A stretch of DNA of 64,000 nucleotides, taken from positions 13,082,001 to 13,146,000 of the forward strand of contig OZ316893.1 in assembly GCA_973895155.1 (NCBI GenBank), read 5' to 3'. Every line of letters starts with the position of its first letter. Positions within the stretch are counted from its first letter, which is position 1. The position numbers were made by a program, and so were the translations under genes. Below, piece after piece: positions 61,601-64,000 of this stretch. Source of the DNA: Marsupella aquatica (lineage: Eukaryota > Marchantiophyta). Under the pieces are notes generated by a model, which saw nothing but the letters and a program-made list of their open reading frames with translations, was not told the DNA's origin and did no database searches.

Positions 61601-64000
61601 TGCTCCATTAGTGAAGAGGAATTAAAGTACCTGGTCCGGATTCAAAAGTAGTTTAAGTACATTGCTCAGACCGGTGCTGAACGCAGTTGAGATCGGTTGA
61701 TAAGTCCCCCTGATGACCTACAAAGCTCATCAAAGGTTCAGGGTAATTTTTTCGGAGAAATGTTTATAATATGCAAGCAAATTTTCTCTTTGATTTGTTA
61801 TTGGACAGTCATGTTCGACTTGTCTCGTCTCAAATTGACTCCAAACCTATGGTTGAAATTCTAGTGACGAACGTACTGACAACAAACCATATTAAGCTGC
61901 TCAACGCTACCAAGCTCCAGTTGGCACCTTGAAACCTACCGATTTCTTGACGGTACCAAAAGGTCACATTGAAGCTCACTCTACAACGAACTTATGGTTA
62001 GTTGACCCTCGGGCGGGTGAAGTAAAGCTTTACTATTTCGTAAAGGTTTCCAGCAAAGACCCATACCAGACGGATCTACAACGTAAAGATGCCCGAACGG
62101 ACATCTCTGCGAAACGTAAATGGAAAGGGTTCTCCACACAACAATCGTCTACACTGAGAACAGTCGTAGCTTACCTTGGCTCGCATATCAGGTAGTGAGC
62201 ACCCACCAAAAGGAACGACCAAAGTAATCATCTCATAGAGCACACAGCCCACTGCCCACACATCGCTCTTAAAGGTGTAGGCCTTGTTCTGCCATACCTG
62301 ACAATCAAGAAGGCGTTGACAATAGCTGTGAGTAAACATTCAAGCGCCTGCATCAACAAAAATTTGATACGTTCGGTTTTTACTTCCTATTAGTCTCCAC
62401 AGTATACTATCCAGGCACTAGATATAAATGCCCCTCCAAAAATTCTCTCAGGAATTCATACTGCAGAGAGCAAATCTCTCGGATGAAACCATAAGATAGA
62501 CCTCTTCCAGAACCCCGCCATACACAGACCACCTACCAAGTGACCATGGGATATGAAACAATTGTGGCCATCGTTCCAGTATTGCAGTTCTGAGTAGCCA
62601 AATGCACTATATTATCTACCTCAAGCAGGAAAAACGTCTAACCTCAGGAGGTACAAATTGAGGGTTTCCAATATCAGTAACTGCAGGACCTTCGTTCCGC
62701 ACCTTTCCCACCTGCCACCAAAGTGCATCAGGTCTTGAGTTCGAGCATCAAAATAGATGGTCCATTCTGAAGGCTTTTAAAACCAAGGCTGCAGGGGATA
62801 AGATAATTGATCTTGAAGCTTTGGAACATACCCGTATGTCCCCAATCTTTACGGCATGACTATCAAGTTGTATAATATTTCCTGATCTCACGTCTCTGTT
62901 AGAGGGGATAAAGAAACAAGCATTTTCCAAAAAGCGTCAGCATTCCAAGCGTACGTTTGAAGGTGATGAGATTGCAGACACCAGCAAGCCTCGGACCGTA
63001 TTAATGCTATCTTCAATCACCTAAACTGTGGAATATGTGGCAAAACTATAGAGTCAGTACCTGTGAATGAGACCTCTCGAATGAACAGCCACAAGTCCTC
63101 TGAGCATCTGTACAATGATGACATGTCAACCGCAGGATTCCAGTCTACTGGAAAAATACGACCGACACAAAGATTTCATACATTATTCTTTACAACCCAC
63201 AGGATGCGAAGGCAAATGCCTAGCTCTAATTGGCACTACTTCCTTCGTCTTGAGATTGACACAAGCCCCCGCACGAGAAGACAGCTTGCCGATTTGACCA
63301 CTGCAGACGTCATGAAGGTAATGACTACTTAGCTCTCTCGACTCCAAAATTTAGGTTTTGTTTCGTTCGTGAAATCCATCTTTGAGTTGACATGTGTACC
63401 TGAATTAAGTAAGACCATACTTGAGCCTCACTGAAGAACTTCTGGTGCTCAGCTCGAGTCCTGCATTTTCATATTACAAGTTTGGTTCTTAATTGTAGTT
63501 CTGAGCTACTTTCAAAGCATGGGCTAACATGGAACAAAAGACTTGTGAGAGAAAAGCTTGTTCCTAGTTCACGAGTTTGCAAAGTAGCAGGGTAGGAAAC
63601 CAACTTGATGTGCCGGCCAAGGTCTGGCTCGTCACAATACTCCATGACGACAAACAGCTTGTTTTCGCCACGGAATGCATCGTAGTAGCTTATCTGCTCG
63701 CACAAAGTTATTCCATGACAATGTTTTAGAAACACTTTGAAGAACTATTCCAATCAATTTCGAGCGTTGTCTCCCTCTTGGCAACACTCGGTTGGACTGT
63801 AAGAAGACAGTGCAAGCCGGCATTCATTTTGTAATGCGCTGGTTCAAGACCAAGATATTCGAAAGATGAGATAGTTCAAAGGCAGGCTTGCCAAACCAAA
63901 TTAAACTTGCAAGCCGTGTTGCATTTCGGATTCAAATGCACTTTATAGTCAAGCCAGCCCTTCAGGCAATTGCAAGAAGACAAGGTCAGCTCACCACATT
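58676..64000 (-). CDS. NIMA-related protein kinase (NEK), 5' end outside window
   Basis: Exons (minus strand): 63995-64000 partial, 63605-63693, 63400-63460, 63061-63107, 62832-62895, 62643-62711, 62175-62297, 61631-61717, 61383-61515, 61055-61189, 60664-60750, 59767-60471, 58676-59661; 863 residues in frame. The kinase part shows ISYYDAFRGENKLFVVMEYC, the HRD loop IHRDVRSGN, KSDVWAVGCVLYEM, and the final helix ATRISARDMLLHP. This order and wording match NEK kinases, which act on microtubules and cell growth. Oddities: DFG reads DIR, the GTPYY/APE region reads GNPQFVPPE. The N lobe with the ATP lysine lies beyond the window. The tail (about 600 residues) is Ser/Arg/Pro-rich with repeats RSVGSSRS and NRRLSLD and a duplicated 16-residue unit. 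The donor after 59767 is inferred from frame; a stronger GTAAGT at 59782 would lead to an early stop. Confidence 0.85.
59568..59663. repeat. 48-bp tandem duplication inside the kinase last exon
   Basis: Two copies with period 48 begin at 59568 and 59616 with CCATCCCCTGCCAATGACTG. They add a second copy of a 16-residue unit (CESLPDLxQSLAGDGG) in frame. Confidence 0.9.

Overview
The window reads as nuclear DNA of a land plant. It has many small GT-AG introns, plastid and plant-type proteins (the large subunit of isopropylmalate isomerase with a putative transit peptide, and a plantacyanin), a nuclear tRNA-Ser, and plant transposons. The small secreted proteins, the short introns and the relict-rich spacers would suit a bryophyte or another early-diverging lineage. 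That placement is inference; no marker fixes the species.

Genes I could rebuild from splice sites and conserved motifs, in order: an ALKBH1-type Fe(II)/2-oxoglutarate dioxygenase (22-3396, +, 8 exons); two divergently oriented, apparently paralogous small secreted proteins (5262-5663, -; 12092-12508, +); the intron-rich Rep/helicase gene of a Helitron (15581-22709, -, 15 exons, decayed by two stops and a lost splice acceptor); a tRNA-Ser(GCU) (26572-26653, +); a plantacyanin (32081-32934, +); a short four-exon protein of unknown function (37367-38460, +); a short-chain dehydrogenase (45284-46638, +); a one-exon, probably plastid-targeted RRM protein (48447-50012, -); LeuC/IIL1 of leucine biosynthesis (52461-57117, +, 14 exons); and a NIMA-related kinase cut by the right window edge (58676-64000, -, 13 exons).

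Between them lie transposon relics. There is a short non-autonomous Helitron made mostly of tandem repeats (9025-10342). A 604-bp element at 35557-36160 has 13-bp inverted ends and a perfect 8-bp target duplication, and its interior is an extreme C-rich repeat. Two long inverted repeats at 43159-43964 carry tRNA-like Pol III boxes. A small MITE family has copies near 6.5 kb and 40.8 kb, and there are LTR-like fragments and several tandem-repeat blocks.

The genes do not form a pathway cluster; they are ordinary unlinked plant genes. I found no clear new multi-gene system. The most interesting items are the Helitron with a nearly intact 15-exon gene and three lesions that all fit cytosine deamination, the hAT-like C-rich element, the inverted tRNA-like pair, the secreted-protein paralogs with a duplicated promoter, and the kinase with altered DFG and APE motifs.
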